From an uncultured Candidatus Peregrinibacteria bacterium (GTDB taxonomy: Bacteria > Patescibacteriota > JACMRA01), in assembly GCA_937127165.1 (NCBI GenBank), contig CAKZLR010000007.1, positions 1-7,653 on the forward strand: a stretch of 7,653 bases of DNA, in the 5' to 3' direction. Below, piece by piece: positions 1-6,859 of this stretch. How positions within the stretch are numbered: the first letter of the stretch is position 1; every line of letters starts with the position of its first letter. The position numbers and the translations under genes are program-made. A model generated the notes under the pieces. That model made no database searches, was not told the DNA's origin, and saw only the letters and a program-made list of their open reading frames with translations.

Positions 1-343
1 TTTTTTAACTTAATTACAAATCATTAGTATAATAGTTCTACATTTATGATTCACAGTCAAGACAAAATATTTTTCCCACTATAAAAATTAAGAAGGTCTA
101 ATTTAGATTGATTATTAAAATTAAAAATTAATCTTTAAATAATATCCTCATGTATCCAAATCTAAGCTAACTTTTACACACAATATCGACATATAAAATT
201 GTTTAAATTTTCTTTCAAATTTTTCGTATAATCAATAGTAATTTCTTACTATTTTATTAATAACAATTCTCTCTTATTCTTGTTATAATTAAATTAATAT
301 GTTTTTGATTATATTTTTTGTTAAATTTTAGGTTAAATTTAAT

Positions 344-361
344 TCTGATAAGTCTGATAAG
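344..361. repeat. 9-bp tandem direct repeat
   Basis: TCTGATAAG occurs twice head to tail (344-352 and 353-361), and a near copy, TCTGATAAC, occurs around 406-414. It lies in the gene-poor 5' region just below a possible gene remnant. It is too short to suggest a function and is most simply a slippage product. Confidence 0.6.
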
Positions 362-607
362 TCAGGAAGGAAAAACTAGTTTATATTTACCATTATCGAA
401 TAAATCTGATAACTTTTGTAAATTATAAAAATAGAGCATTATTCATACTAATTACTACTTTTTGACATTTATCTTTGGTAGTGTTTTTTAGAAATAAACT
501 AAACTCGCTTCGGTGTTGATCATATTTTCATATACTATTAGTTTTACAATTTTTACTACAATTATTATAAATTCATAAATTAAATTAAATAATATAGAAA
601 CAATCAC
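362..607 (-). pseudogene. possible remnant of a small membrane-anchored protein
   Basis: Not recognised. A GTG at 605-607 is preceded by AGGAG (617-621 on the complementary strand) at 9-base spacing, one of the few Shine-Dalgarno-like sites in the window. It opens a hydrophobic frame (about 39 codons, containing IVVKIVKLIVYENMINTEAS) that stops at 488-490. Another frame then reads on (KNTTKDKCQKVVISMNNALF, stop 423-425), and a third continues with NLQKLSDLFDNGKYKLVFPS to a TGA at 362-364. Losing one T from the T5 run near 427-432 joins the last two. The start overlaps the end of the remnant at 585-827, as in an operon. The chain of frames was chosen by eye, so chance is a real alternative. 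Confidence 0.2.
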
Positions 608-827
608 TTTTTATATCTCCTACCTGAAATTTTAGATATAGGTTTTTTCTTCTTTTAAATATTAACTATAACAGGCGTAAATACTCATCAAATTCTAAAT
701 CATTTTGATAATAGACACTATCCTCTCTTATATAAATAACCGAGGATTTTAATTTTTAAAAATCGGGGTTAGATTTTTTGTAAATAATTTTAAATTTTTT
801 TTCGTAAAACCTAATCTTTATCTTCAT
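585..827 (-). pseudogene. possible small-protein remnant with two in-frame stops
   Basis: Not recognised. From ATG (825-827) a single frame of 81 codons runs to TAA at 585-587, interrupted only by TAA (756-758) and TAG (666-668). The peptide is protein-like in places, for example SSVIYIREDSVYYQNDLEFD and NLYLKFQVGDIKSDCFYII, and first-position G is raised in the middle part. The same frame stays open upstream to about 875. Its last 7-8 codons overlap the GTG start of the next remnant. About seven stops would be expected by chance over this length and two are seen, which is suggestive but not strong after looking at six frames. Confidence 0.22.
738..779 (+). terminator. weak terminator-like hairpin with T-run
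   Basis: AACC (738-741) pairs with GGTT (767-770) and GATTTT (745-750) pairs with AAAATC (759-764), with a 3x2 internal loop and an 8-base apical loop. A run of six T follows (774-779). This is the shape of an intrinsic terminator on the plus strand, but no plus-strand gene ends nearby and the stem is mostly A-T. It may be chance, or a leftover of a lost gene. Confidence 0.2.
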
Positions 828-1043
828 CTTTGAAAGTAAACTTAGAAAAATATCTTGACTATTGCTTTTATTCCATTATATATGTAAGTGTTTTTGATCT
901 CTTATTTAGATATTTAGAGATTCTAGGCCTGAGAGTGGTTTTTGGGTGTTGACCGGCTGTTATATTTTATGTTTTCCTATAAAAAGCCGATTCATGATTT
1001 TTTAACTGTTATTTATTAGAACAACTGTAGGTAACTAGTTGAA

Positions 1044-1487
1044 TTATCTGTTTGTGTCTGTGTTTGCAGAATCTGTTGTGAAATATTTATTTACTTGCCA
1101 ATATCTCAAACCAAAATGTTCGTTAGCCACTGTAAATATAAAATACTATCCACCCCCAGTTGTCTTTATCCACTTGTCGAAACTATTATAGTGTCTGATA
1201 AACTTAAAACTAAAATAATTATCAGGATTTTAAAAAAAATTAGAGATTTCAGAAACTTTTCTTCTGCTAGTTTAATTACATCATCAATATCTATATCACC
1301 AAATTTTTTCCGAAACTTATATTAATAATGTCACTAAAGTAGTCCTGTTCTTTTTGAGTTTCAAGGTGAACACCTTCCTCCTTATATAAAGCTCTCTCCA
1401 GTTACTATATCTCTTTTGAATCTTATTTACAAGATAAAATCTAGTATTTTCTAATCCTTTGGAATATGTAAATATATAGTAATAAAT
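1044..1487 (-). pseudogene. decayed gene of about 145 codons, family unknown
   Basis: The best-supported remnant of the 5' region. Reading the minus strand down from an ATT at 1485-1487, four frame segments join into one protein-like chain. The first contains GLENTRFYLVNKIQKRYSNW. A shift at TATATA (1383-1388) leads to KEEGVHLETQKEQDYFSDII. A shift at an A6 run (1304-1309) leads to FGDIDIDDVIKLAEEKFLKS. A shift at an A4 run (1228-1231) leads to NPDNYFSFKFIRHYNSFDKW. An in-frame TAG (1146-1148) is followed by YFIFTVANEHFGLRYWQVNK and a final TAA at 1044-1046. In the central acidic part nearly half of codons begin with G, far above the local G content, as in real genes. All breaks are of the slippage or nonsense kind. 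No family recognised. Nearby genes rich in homopolymers are intact, which argues against simple sequencing error. Confidence 0.42.
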
Positions 1488-1538
1488 TTAAATTAAATTG
1501 TTTTAGATTTTGTTTTCTTGACTTCTAAGATAGTCTAA

Positions 1539-1691
1539 CTAAAAACAAAGTCTTTAACCACAATAATTGTTGGTTTGGATGATGATAAATTACTTCAATC
1601 TGGTTTAAGAGATTCTACTTGCGAGACTTTTGAATGTTCGAACATACCCACAATAAAAAAGATAGCAGCAATAACTACGGTAATAATTTAG
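1539..1691 (+). pseudogene. short coding remnant or very small protein with a C-terminal hydrophobic segment
   Basis: Not recognised. A 50-codon plus-strand frame lies between TAA (1536-1538) and TAG (1689-1691). It has no ATG; the usable alternatives are ATT (1566) or TTG (1575). It contains VGLDDDKLLQSGLRDSTCET followed by FECSNIPTIKKIAAITTVII, a cytoplasm-like acidic part leading into what could be the start of a membrane helix cut off by the stop. Adding one base near 1688 would extend the hydrophobic stretch. First-position G is about twice the local G content. The opposite strand is also partly open here but has poorer codon structure. It could be the N-terminal end of a lost membrane protein, or chance. 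Confidence 0.25.
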
Positions 1692-2155
1692 CAATCTTAA
1701 AAATTTGACAGAGTTATTTCTAACAAAGTTTATATTACGCTATGATTTTAGCGGTAGTGGGATACAACAAAAATTAATTTTAACTCTTGTTAAGTTTTTA
1801 CACTCTAAGATTATCTTCTTGAAGTATTTGTTATACTCTAGCCAAACAAAATGTCATATTTTAACAAATTTCCTTTTCCCTAAAAAAGTTGGCAAACTGG
1901 ACTCGTTAGGACATATTTTTGTGTATAGAGAGTAAGATCTTAATTTTCTGCCCCAAAATATTAGCAGAAGAAATCTGCTGAGATATTTTTGAAATTACTC
2001 AAAAGTCTAATTTTGAAGAAACGGCAAGAGCATAAGCCACACAAGTGGTATAGAGTTTATTGAATTGTCGTTCTTGGTGGATAAGGTGATTAGATGTGAT
2101 TATAAGATAAATCTTGAATATATCTATTATTTGGAAGTACGAATTTTGAGGAATC

Positions 2156-3190
2156 TCACTTGCAATCAATCATTACTTGCCGTTTTTGTTGTGACCTCTT
2201 AGACAAACTTACAACAAGTTCTATTATGTTAAGGATATTTACAATTACAATTACAAACAAAACAAACAATGTAAACAAAAGTAGAAATAACGACACTACA
2301 ATATCTTGAGTAGTCATAGATTCCAAAGTCTCTCCAGACATATCTTCTTTAGACAAAAAAAATGCTCCAGCAATTAAAATAAAAGAAATAAAATTATTTA
2401 AAGCATGGTTAAATATTGCCCACCACAAACCATACTGCACTCTGACATAACCAAACTCCAAACCACCAAAAAGTTGCGGTAGAACTAAAAGTGGTGCAAG
2501 CCATATAGTATTTTCAATACCAGTATAGTTAGTTATATGAATTAGACCAAAATAGATAGTACTAAAATAAAACAGAAAAGTGAAGTATTTTTGAAAAAAA
2601 CCTTGTACTAACTTGAGAATAGTCTGATTTAACTTTAAAACCAGATACAAAATTAAAATAGAAAGAACAAAAATTGATACGTAAAATCCAATTAAAAAAA
2701 GTATTTTTAACAATTCCACTGCCTCACTATCTAAAACAGCTGCATTTCCAGATGTTACTAAAACCGTGAAAATATTATCCAAAATAGTACCAATTCCAAA
2801 ATCAATAAAATGTGATAAAAATAAATATGTAAAAAAAGTTAAAAAAACTAAACCGAAAGATAAGTTTAAAGGTGTTGGTCTTAACCACTGTCTAAAAGCA
2901 ATTTCTTCAGTAAGAGGCGCTAGGATGACTAAATAGAGAAACAGTAATAAAATACTTTTTCCCTCTAAAGGTTCTTCATTATGTAGAAAATGTCTTACTT
3001 CTTCCCCTAAAATGGGAGTAATTATCACATTGATGATAATACCTAGTATTGAAAATAGAGCAAAAAAACAAAACAGCCTGATAGAATCGTACATTTTGAC
3101 ATACCAACGATTTCTGGGTATATCTAAAAACATTTGAGGTTTTAATATAAAACTAAATAATTTTTCCAAAAGAGACGGTTGTTGAAGCAT
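2156..3190 (-). CDS. CPBP family intramembrane metalloprotease (Abi/CAAX type)
   Basis: Polytopic membrane protein of 344 residues with the three CPBP motifs: EExxxR (E95, E96, R100 in TEEIAFR), FxxxH (F214, H218 in FGLIH) and HxxxN (H262, N266 in NHALN). In this family (Rce1, MroQ, plantaricin immunity proteins) these polar residues form the active site inside the membrane and cleave peptide bonds within or near the bilayer; the substrate here is unknown. Hydrophobic segments lie at about 37-60, 79-93, 110-128, 163-187, 203-220, 254-280 and 297-327, and the tail is basic. Motifs 1 and 2 are about 119 residues apart, much more than in Rce1, so the core carries an extra loop and probably two extra helices. 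The ATG start is the first in frame; no clear Shine-Dalgarno precedes it. It is a single gene, divergent from the tRNA. Confidence 0.9.
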   Translation of the reverse strand: MLQQPSLLEKLFSFILKPQMFLDIPRNRWYVKMYDSIRLFCFFALFSILGIIINVIITPILGEEVRHFLHNEEPLEGKSILLLFLYLVILAPLTEEIAFRQWLRPTPLNLSFGLVFLTFFTYLFLSHFIDFGIGTILDNIFTVLVTSGNAAVLDSEAVELLKILFLIGFYVSIFVLSILILYLVLKLNQTILKLVQGFFQKYFTFLFYFSTIYFGLIHITNYTGIENTIWLAPLLVLPQLFGGLEFGYVRVQYGLWWAIFNHALNNFISFILIAGAFFLSKEDMSGETLESMTTQDIVVSLFLLLFTLFVLFVIVIVNILNIIELVVSLSKRSQQKRQVMIDCK

Positions 3191-3600
3191 AGTGTGAATT
3201 TTAAATTTTAAAAAATTGCACTCTATACTAAAGAATTAAAAAATTTTAAATTTATGGCAAGTATTAAACAATCATCTTTATAAATTTTAAAAAAATTTAA
3301 GCGAGTCTTGATTTTTAGTATGTAAACTCAAGCAAGTTTTTACCGATTTATGAAAATTAAAATGGTCCTTTACTTTGCTCGGGTGTAATACTAATGAATT
3401 TAGGTTTAAATGACCTGTCACTTTTGTTTTAGAAACAATTAGCGTTTTAAATTTTAGAATTTTAGTTTTAAAATCCTAAAAAGACTAGAAAAATTAAAGT
3501 AATTTTGAATCTATATAATCTATATGAGGATAATAAAAAATCTTGATCAAAAAATAATTTGACAAAAAACTTTAAAAGAAGTCTTCTTTAAGAGAAATTT
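3191..3600. other. gene-free AT-rich spacer between divergent genes
   Basis: A 410-bp region between the starts of the minus-strand protease and the plus-strand tRNA. It must hold both promoters. Apart from the candidate protease promoter (3222-3250) it has a TTGACA at 3559-3564 and a small dyad, AAAGAAG-T-CTTCTTT (3575-3589), just before the tRNA. A minus-strand frame open for about 55 codons (end near 3289) has no coding signature and is within chance for this composition. Nothing else is recognised. Confidence 0.5.
3222..3250 (-). promoter_or_regulatory. candidate sigma-70-like promoter of the CPBP gene
   Basis: On the minus strand TTTAAA (3245-3250) and TATAGA (3222-3227) are separated by 17 bases, and the -10 lies 31 bases before the ATG. 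The -10 matches the consensus at 5 of 6 positions and the -35 at 4 of 6. Such matches are common in AT-rich DNA, so this is tentative. Confidence 0.28.
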
Positions 3601-3678
3601 GCACCCGTAGCTCAGTTGGATTAGAGCGTCTGGTTTCGGCCCAGAAGGTCGTGGGTTCAAGTCCTGCCGGGTGCACCA
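3601..3678 (+). tRNA. tRNA-Arg (anticodon UCG)
   Basis: A complete cloverleaf of 78 bases including the encoded CCA. The acceptor stem GCACCCG/CGGGTGC is perfect, the D stem is GCTC/GAGC with GG in the loop, and the anticodon stem is TCTGG/CCAGA. The seven-base loop TTTCGGC places UCG after the conserved T33. The T arm GTGGG-TTCAAGT-CCTGC contains two wobble pairs. The discriminator is A. The A at D-loop position 20 and C35 are known arginine identity elements. UCG reads CGA and probably CGG; CGA is used as Arg in the adjacent aminotransferase. The gene starts 76 bases before the aminotransferase, on the same strand, so shared transcription is possible. Confidence 0.96.
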
Positions 3679-3754
3679 TTTGAAATAATTAATTACAGAG
3701 TTTTATCTTGCAAGTTAATGTATTTGTTAAAATAACACTCTATTGATTTATGAT

Positions 3755-4927
3755 ATGATCGCTAATAGGATTAGTCAGTTTTTACCTTCACCAACCCTCT
3801 CTCTCAATGCGACTATCAAAAAAATGCAATCTGAAGGTCAGGAAGTTATTAACTTAACAGCAGGAGAACCGGATTTTCAACCACCCCAAATTCTTAAAGA
3901 AGCTCTTGTAAAAGCTGTTCAGGAGGAGAATCATCATCACTACACACCCGTCTCGGGTATAGTTGAGCTTAGACAGGCTATAGCTCAAAAATACAAACAG
4001 GAAAATGATATAGAGTATACTCCTGAAGAAATTATTGTAGGAACCGGAGCTAAACAAGTTTTACATAATACTTTACTTAGTCTTGTTAACCCTTCTGAAG
4101 AAGTAATCGTACATACCCCTATTTGGTCAACCTATATAGAACAAATTAAAATAGCTCAGGGTATACCAGTTTTAATTGATTTAAAGCCACCTTTCCAGCT
4201 TAGAGCCGAGGATATATTACCTAAAATTAGCTCTAAAACCAAAGTGTTAATTTTAAATTACCCCTGTAACCCTACAGGAATGACTATAGATACACCAGAA
4301 TTAGAGAAAATAGCTGGGTTGGCTATAAAACATAATTTTTGGATAATATCTGACGAAATATATGAAAAAATATTATTTGATAGAAGAAAACACACTTCCA
4401 TTGCTTCATTAGGTTTAGATACAAAGAATAGAACTTTGACAGTGAGCGGACTTTCTAAGTCGCATGCAATTACAGGGTGGCGATTGGGTTGGGGATGCGG
4501 TCCAAAACAACTGATAGAGGCGATGACTAATTTACAAAGTCAGACTACTTCTGGGGCTAGCTCTATAATTCAGCAGGCTGCTATATCTGCTTTTTTAGAC
4601 ACAGAATCGTCCATACGGATGACTCAAGCTTATCAAGAAAGAAGAGATTTTTTGGTTAGAGAGTTATCTCAAATTAAGGACTTAGATGTATTTACCCCTC
4701 ATGGAACTTTTTATCTTTTTGTAGGAATATCTAAATTACTTAATTCTAAATACCCTAATTCAGCAGCTTGGTGTCAAGGCTTACTAGAAAAACAACGAGT
4801 AGCAGTAGTTCCGGGAGAATCCTTTTTGGCTGAAGGTTATTTTAGACTCAGTTTTGCAGCATCCATATCTGATTTACAAAAAACAGTTAAAAGAATTCAA
4901 CATTTTTGCTCATCTATAAATTCCTGA
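3755..4927 (+). CDS. PLP-dependent class I aminotransferase, probable aspartate aminotransferase
   Basis: A fold-type I aminotransferase of 390 residues, the usual length for the Thermus/Bacillus-type aspartate aminotransferase group. It would exchange an amino group between aspartate (or a related amino acid) and 2-oxoglutarate in the cytosol. Visible landmarks are GEPDF (37-41), Y63, GAKQ (98-101), W124, NPTG (N172), SDEIY (D200 contacts the PLP ring nitrogen, Y203), the Schiff-base lysine K235 in SKSHAITGWR, R243, and R364 in FRLSFA, which binds the substrate carboxylate. The GAKQ and SQTTS regions resemble subgroup Ib enzymes, but substrate choice cannot be read with certainty; alanine or aromatic transaminases of COG0436 are alternatives. 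ATG 3755 aligns with family N-termini; TTG 3743 would add four residues. There is no Shine-Dalgarno. The gene lies downstream of tRNA-Arg and converges on ilvA. Confidence 0.93.
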   Translation: MIANRISQFLPSPTLSLNATIKKMQSEGQEVINLTAGEPDFQPPQILKEALVKAVQEENHHHYTPVSGIVELRQAIAQKYKQENDIEYTPEEIIVGTGAKQVLHNTLLSLVNPSEEVIVHTPIWSTYIEQIKIAQGIPVLIDLKPPFQLRAEDILPKISSKTKVLILNYPCNPTGMTIDTPELEKIAGLAIKHNFWIISDEIYEKILFDRRKHTSIASLGLDTKNRTLTVSGLSKSHAITGWRLGWGCGPKQLIEAMTNLQSQTTSGASSIIQQAAISAFLDTESSIRMTQAYQERRDFLVRELSQIKDLDVFTPHGTFYLFVGISKLLNSKYPNSAAWCQGLLEKQRVAVVPGESFLAEGYFRLSFAASISDLQKTVKRIQHFCSSINS

Positions 4928-4976
4928 GTTTATACAGAAGTGAAATAAAATTTAATTCCTCATCAATCATTGTTTA

Positions 4977-5006
4977 TAGATAATACAAGTTATCTACTTA
5001 TTTTTT
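4977..5006 (+). terminator. candidate intrinsic terminator after the aminotransferase gene
   Basis: TAGATAA (4977-4983) and TTATCTA (4990-4996) form a perfect 7-bp stem with a 6-base loop, followed after four bases by six T (5001-5006). It starts 50 bases past the aminotransferase stop. The stem has only one G-C pair, so it is weak, but position and orientation fit. The rest of the 264-bp convergent gap (4928-5191) shows nothing else, and no equally good hairpin was seen for the opposing ilvA. Confidence 0.42.
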
Positions 5007-5191
5007 AGTTATAAGTCTCTTAAATTAGCGATATTAATTCCAAAATAAACATTTAAGTAAAAATTTAATTAGGTTTCGAATGGTAAGCCAAATATAATTA
5101 AGATAGCGACTTCTGTAAATTCAAAAGCTAAAACTGTCTAAAAAAGAAGAATGTAACTTGAAACTTTTCTAAACTTGTTGGCTATGTGATT

Positions 5192-6445
5192 TTAGACCAA
5201 ATAATCATACAATAAATCGCTTTTAGTAATTCTTCTATACTCAAAACCAAGTTGATCTAATCTTTCCAACAAGCCCTCCAAATCGTTCTTGCTAGCTAAC
5301 TCAATTCCTACCAAAGCTGACCCTTTTTCTTTGTTAGTTTTTTTGATATATTCAAATCTGACAATATCATCGGAAGGACCTAGAACCTTGTTTACAAAAT
5401 TTTTTAATTCTCCAGGTTTTTGGTTAAATTCAATGATAAAATAGTGTTTCAAACCTTTCCAAACCAAACTTTTTTCGACTATTTCTGGATAGCGACTAAT
5501 ATCGTTATTTCCACCACAAATTACACACACTACTTTTTTACCTTTAATTCTTCTTTTGATTTTATCCAAACCAGAAACTGCCATAGCCCCAGACGGTTCT
5601 ACAATAATCCCTTCGTTTTGGTATAATTCGATCATATCAGTGCAAACTCGACCCTCGGAAACCAACACAATCTCTTGCAAAAAATTTCTACATATTTCAA
5701 AAGTAATTTGCCCAGGAGTTTTAACAGCTGTTCCATCTACGAAAGTGCTTATTTTTGGTAATGTTACAACTTTGTTTTCTTCAAAAGAAGCATACATACT
5801 TGCTTGAGTGTCGACCTCAACTCCAATTGTTTGAGTAAAAGAATTAGTTTGACTAAAATAACTAGCTACACCTGCTGCCAAACCACCACCACCTACAGCC
5901 ACAACTACAAAATCGGGATATTCATTTAATTGTTGATGAATTTCTAAAGCAATAGTCCCCTGTCCTGCGATGGTCCGTAAATCATCAAAAGGATGTACAA
6001 ACACTGATCCAGTTTGTTTTTGAAAATCTTGAGCAGCACTACTTGCCTCGTCAAAATTTTTGCCAACTAATTTGATTTCTGCCCACTCTCCAGCAAATTT
6101 TTTCACTTTTTCAATTTTTTGATTAGGAGTAACTGTCGGCATAAAAATAGTCCCTTTAATTTTTAAGGTATTGCAACTATAAGCTACCCCTTGAGCATGG
6201 TTGCCAGCACTAGCACAGACTACTCCTTGTTTTTTTTGTTCTTCACTAAGACTACAAATCAGATTATAAGCTCCCCTTATCTTAAAAGACCTAACCTCTT
6301 GTAAATCTTCTCTCTTAAAGTAGATTTCTGCCCCATAATACTCTGATAATCTTTTGCAAGGTTCTAAAGGGGTTTGTTTAACAACATTTTTTAGGCGACC
6401 TGCAGCTTGCTTGATATTATCTAAAGTTACTAAATTTGAAGGCAT
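5192..6445 (-). CDS. ilvA: threonine ammonia-lyase (threonine dehydratase), biosynthetic short form
   Basis: A PLP enzyme of fold type II that converts L-threonine to 2-oxobutyrate and ammonia, the first step towards isoleucine. Its 417 residues match the Bacillus/Corynebacterium-type short IlvA (about 420). The catalytic domain spans about 5-325: Schiff-base lysine K55 in RSFKIRGA, SAGNHAQG (79-86), the glycine-rich phosphate loop GGGGL (185-189), EPSGA (283-287) and CGGNND (310-315). A single ACT-like regulatory domain follows at about 332-412, with GLKHYF, LGPSDDI and FEYIKKTNKEKGSALVGIE-type signatures, the site of isoleucine/valine control in relatives. No frameshift or lost key residue was seen. 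The first in-frame ATG is used; no Shine-Dalgarno is visible. The gene is monocistronic as far as the window shows, converging on the aminotransferase. Other ilv genes are not in view, so a catabolic role cannot be excluded. Confidence 0.95.
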   Translation of the reverse strand: MPSNLVTLDNIKQAAGRLKNVVKQTPLEPCKRLSEYYGAEIYFKREDLQEVRSFKIRGAYNLICSLSEEQKKQGVVCASAGNHAQGVAYSCNTLKIKGTIFMPTVTPNQKIEKVKKFAGEWAEIKLVGKNFDEASSAAQDFQKQTGSVFVHPFDDLRTIAGQGTIALEIHQQLNEYPDFVVVAVGGGGLAAGVASYFSQTNSFTQTIGVEVDTQASMYASFEENKVVTLPKISTFVDGTAVKTPGQITFEICRNFLQEIVLVSEGRVCTDMIELYQNEGIIVEPSGAMAVSGLDKIKRRIKGKKVVCVICGGNNDISRYPEIVEKSLVWKGLKHYFIIEFNQKPGELKNFVNKVLGPSDDIVRFEYIKKTNKEKGSALVGIELASKNDLEGLLERLDQLGFEYRRITKSDLLYDYLV

Positions 6446-6489
6446 CTGACAAACAAGTTAACTAAATGTGACTGCTCGAGTTAAAAATA

Positions 6490-6509
6490 ATTTTACAACT
6501 TTGTAAAAT
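6490..6509. promoter_or_regulatory. 20-bp dyad upstream of ilvA, candidate operator
   Basis: ATTTTACAA (6490-6498) and TTGTAAAAT (6501-6509) are perfect 9-bp inverted arms around a 2-bp centre, 44 bp before the ilvA ATG. The length, symmetry and position suit a dimeric repressor site at or near the promoter. As RNA on the minus strand it could also fold into an 8-bp stem with a 4-base loop followed by TATTTTT, a weak attenuator-like form, but it has only one G-C pair. No regulator is identified in the window. Confidence 0.38.
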
Positions 6510-6720
6510 AAAATTTTGGGCTTTTGTAAGTTTTAGCCTAGCCAAAGTAGAAATTATTTAAAAATTAAAAAAATTCTAAAAGTATGAAACGAAACTAATA
6601 TAAAAACTACTTTGAAATCTAGGTAAGTTGGTTGTAAAACCACTCATTAATCTTAGATCTATTTCGGTAGGCAAAGGCGGGCTACTAAAAATCAGCAATT
6701 GCAACCAAACATCATAGATA

Positions 6721-6813
6721 TTATCTTCCCAAAACTTTTACAAGAACTTGTTTTAATCTAGTTACAAACTTTTCTTCTTTCAAATTTTTTATTTGATTGT
6801 TAAATGAATTTTT
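6721..6813 (-). pseudogene. possible C-terminal remnant of a lost gene
   Basis: A 30-codon minus-strand frame between TGA (6814-6816) and TAA (6721-6723) reads KNSFNNQIKNLKEEKFVTRL followed by KQVLVKVLGR. It has no ATG, and a TTG start would leave 20 codons. The basic amphipathic peptide looks like a protein C-terminus. It is in the same frame as the 64-residue hydrophobic ORF upstream (stop 6877-6879), with several stops between, so the two might once have been parts of one gene. Length is within chance for this composition. Confidence 0.18.
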
Positions 6814-6859
6814 TCACAAATTTTTACAAAAAGGAATAAAAAAACATTACTAATTATGT

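Larger units (their letters stand above)
1..2155. other. gene-poor stretch with apparent gene remnants
   Basis: No intact gene with recognisable domains is present in these 2.1 kb. The sequence is very AT-rich with many stop codons in all frames. Short protein-like stretches occur, mostly on the minus strand, broken by stops or frameshifts; the better ones are listed separately. Caution: in sequence this AT-rich, some frame among six is open for roughly 40 codons at almost any point by chance, so open length alone proves nothing. I relied mainly on an excess of G at the first codon position and on acidic, non-repetitive peptide composition. No RNA gene was recognised here. The stretch lies just downstream of the minus-strand protease gene. 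Confidence 0.5.

Noticed and set aside
954..989. Hairpin CGGCT...AGCCG with an inner TTATA/TATAA stem
   Set aside because: It resembles a small RNA hairpin, but no known RNA family, flanking promoter or adjacent T-run supports it.
1095..1325. 76-codon plus-strand open frame with a TTG start
   Set aside because: It lies antisense to the better supported remnant at 1044-1487 and its own peptide is low in acidic residues. It is treated as a shadow.
1363..1376. AAGGTG-AA-CACCTT palindrome
   Set aside because: Short, and it falls inside the coding remnant at 1044-1487, where it is explained by codons.
1620..1682. Lipoprotein-like minus-strand peptide (LLLLSFLLWVCSN)
   Set aside because: No start codon or ribosome site, an early stop follows, and the plus-strand frame over the same bases has better codon structure.
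1705..1935. 76-codon plus-strand open frame with a TTG start
   Set aside because: No Shine-Dalgarno or recognisable domain, first-position G at background level, and the opposite strand is nearly as open. It is at the long end of chance for this composition, so it is not called.
1905..2166. Minus-strand frame just after the CPBP stop (56 codons, a TGA, then about 30 more codons)
   Set aside because: It reads plausibly as protein, but codon structure is at background and another minus-strand frame is equally open here. There is not enough to call a partner gene of the protease.
3559..3589. TTGACA as -35 for the tRNA, and the AAAGAAG-T-CTTCTTT dyad
   Set aside because: No acceptable -10 lies 16-18 bases after TTGACA, so a promoter is not called. 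The dyad is short and A/T-rich with no evident role.
3743..3754. TTG start four codons upstream for the aminotransferase
   Set aside because: Family N-termini align with ATG 3755, and no ribosome site favours the TTG.
3854..4057. Antisense open frame inside the aminotransferase gene
   Set aside because: It is a shadow of a clearly conserved gene and has no features of its own. The same applies to plus-strand frames at 5420-5626 and 5556-5807 inside ilvA.
5136..5197. Inverted repeat GTCTAAAA...TTTTAGAC overlapping the ilvA stop
   Set aside because: The arms are 46 bases apart with no proper T-run after them, so this is not a convincing terminator.
6446..6720. T-box or amino acid leader before ilvA
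   Set aside because: No antiterminator consensus, specifier stem or leader peptide rich in Ile, Thr, Val or Leu codons could be found.
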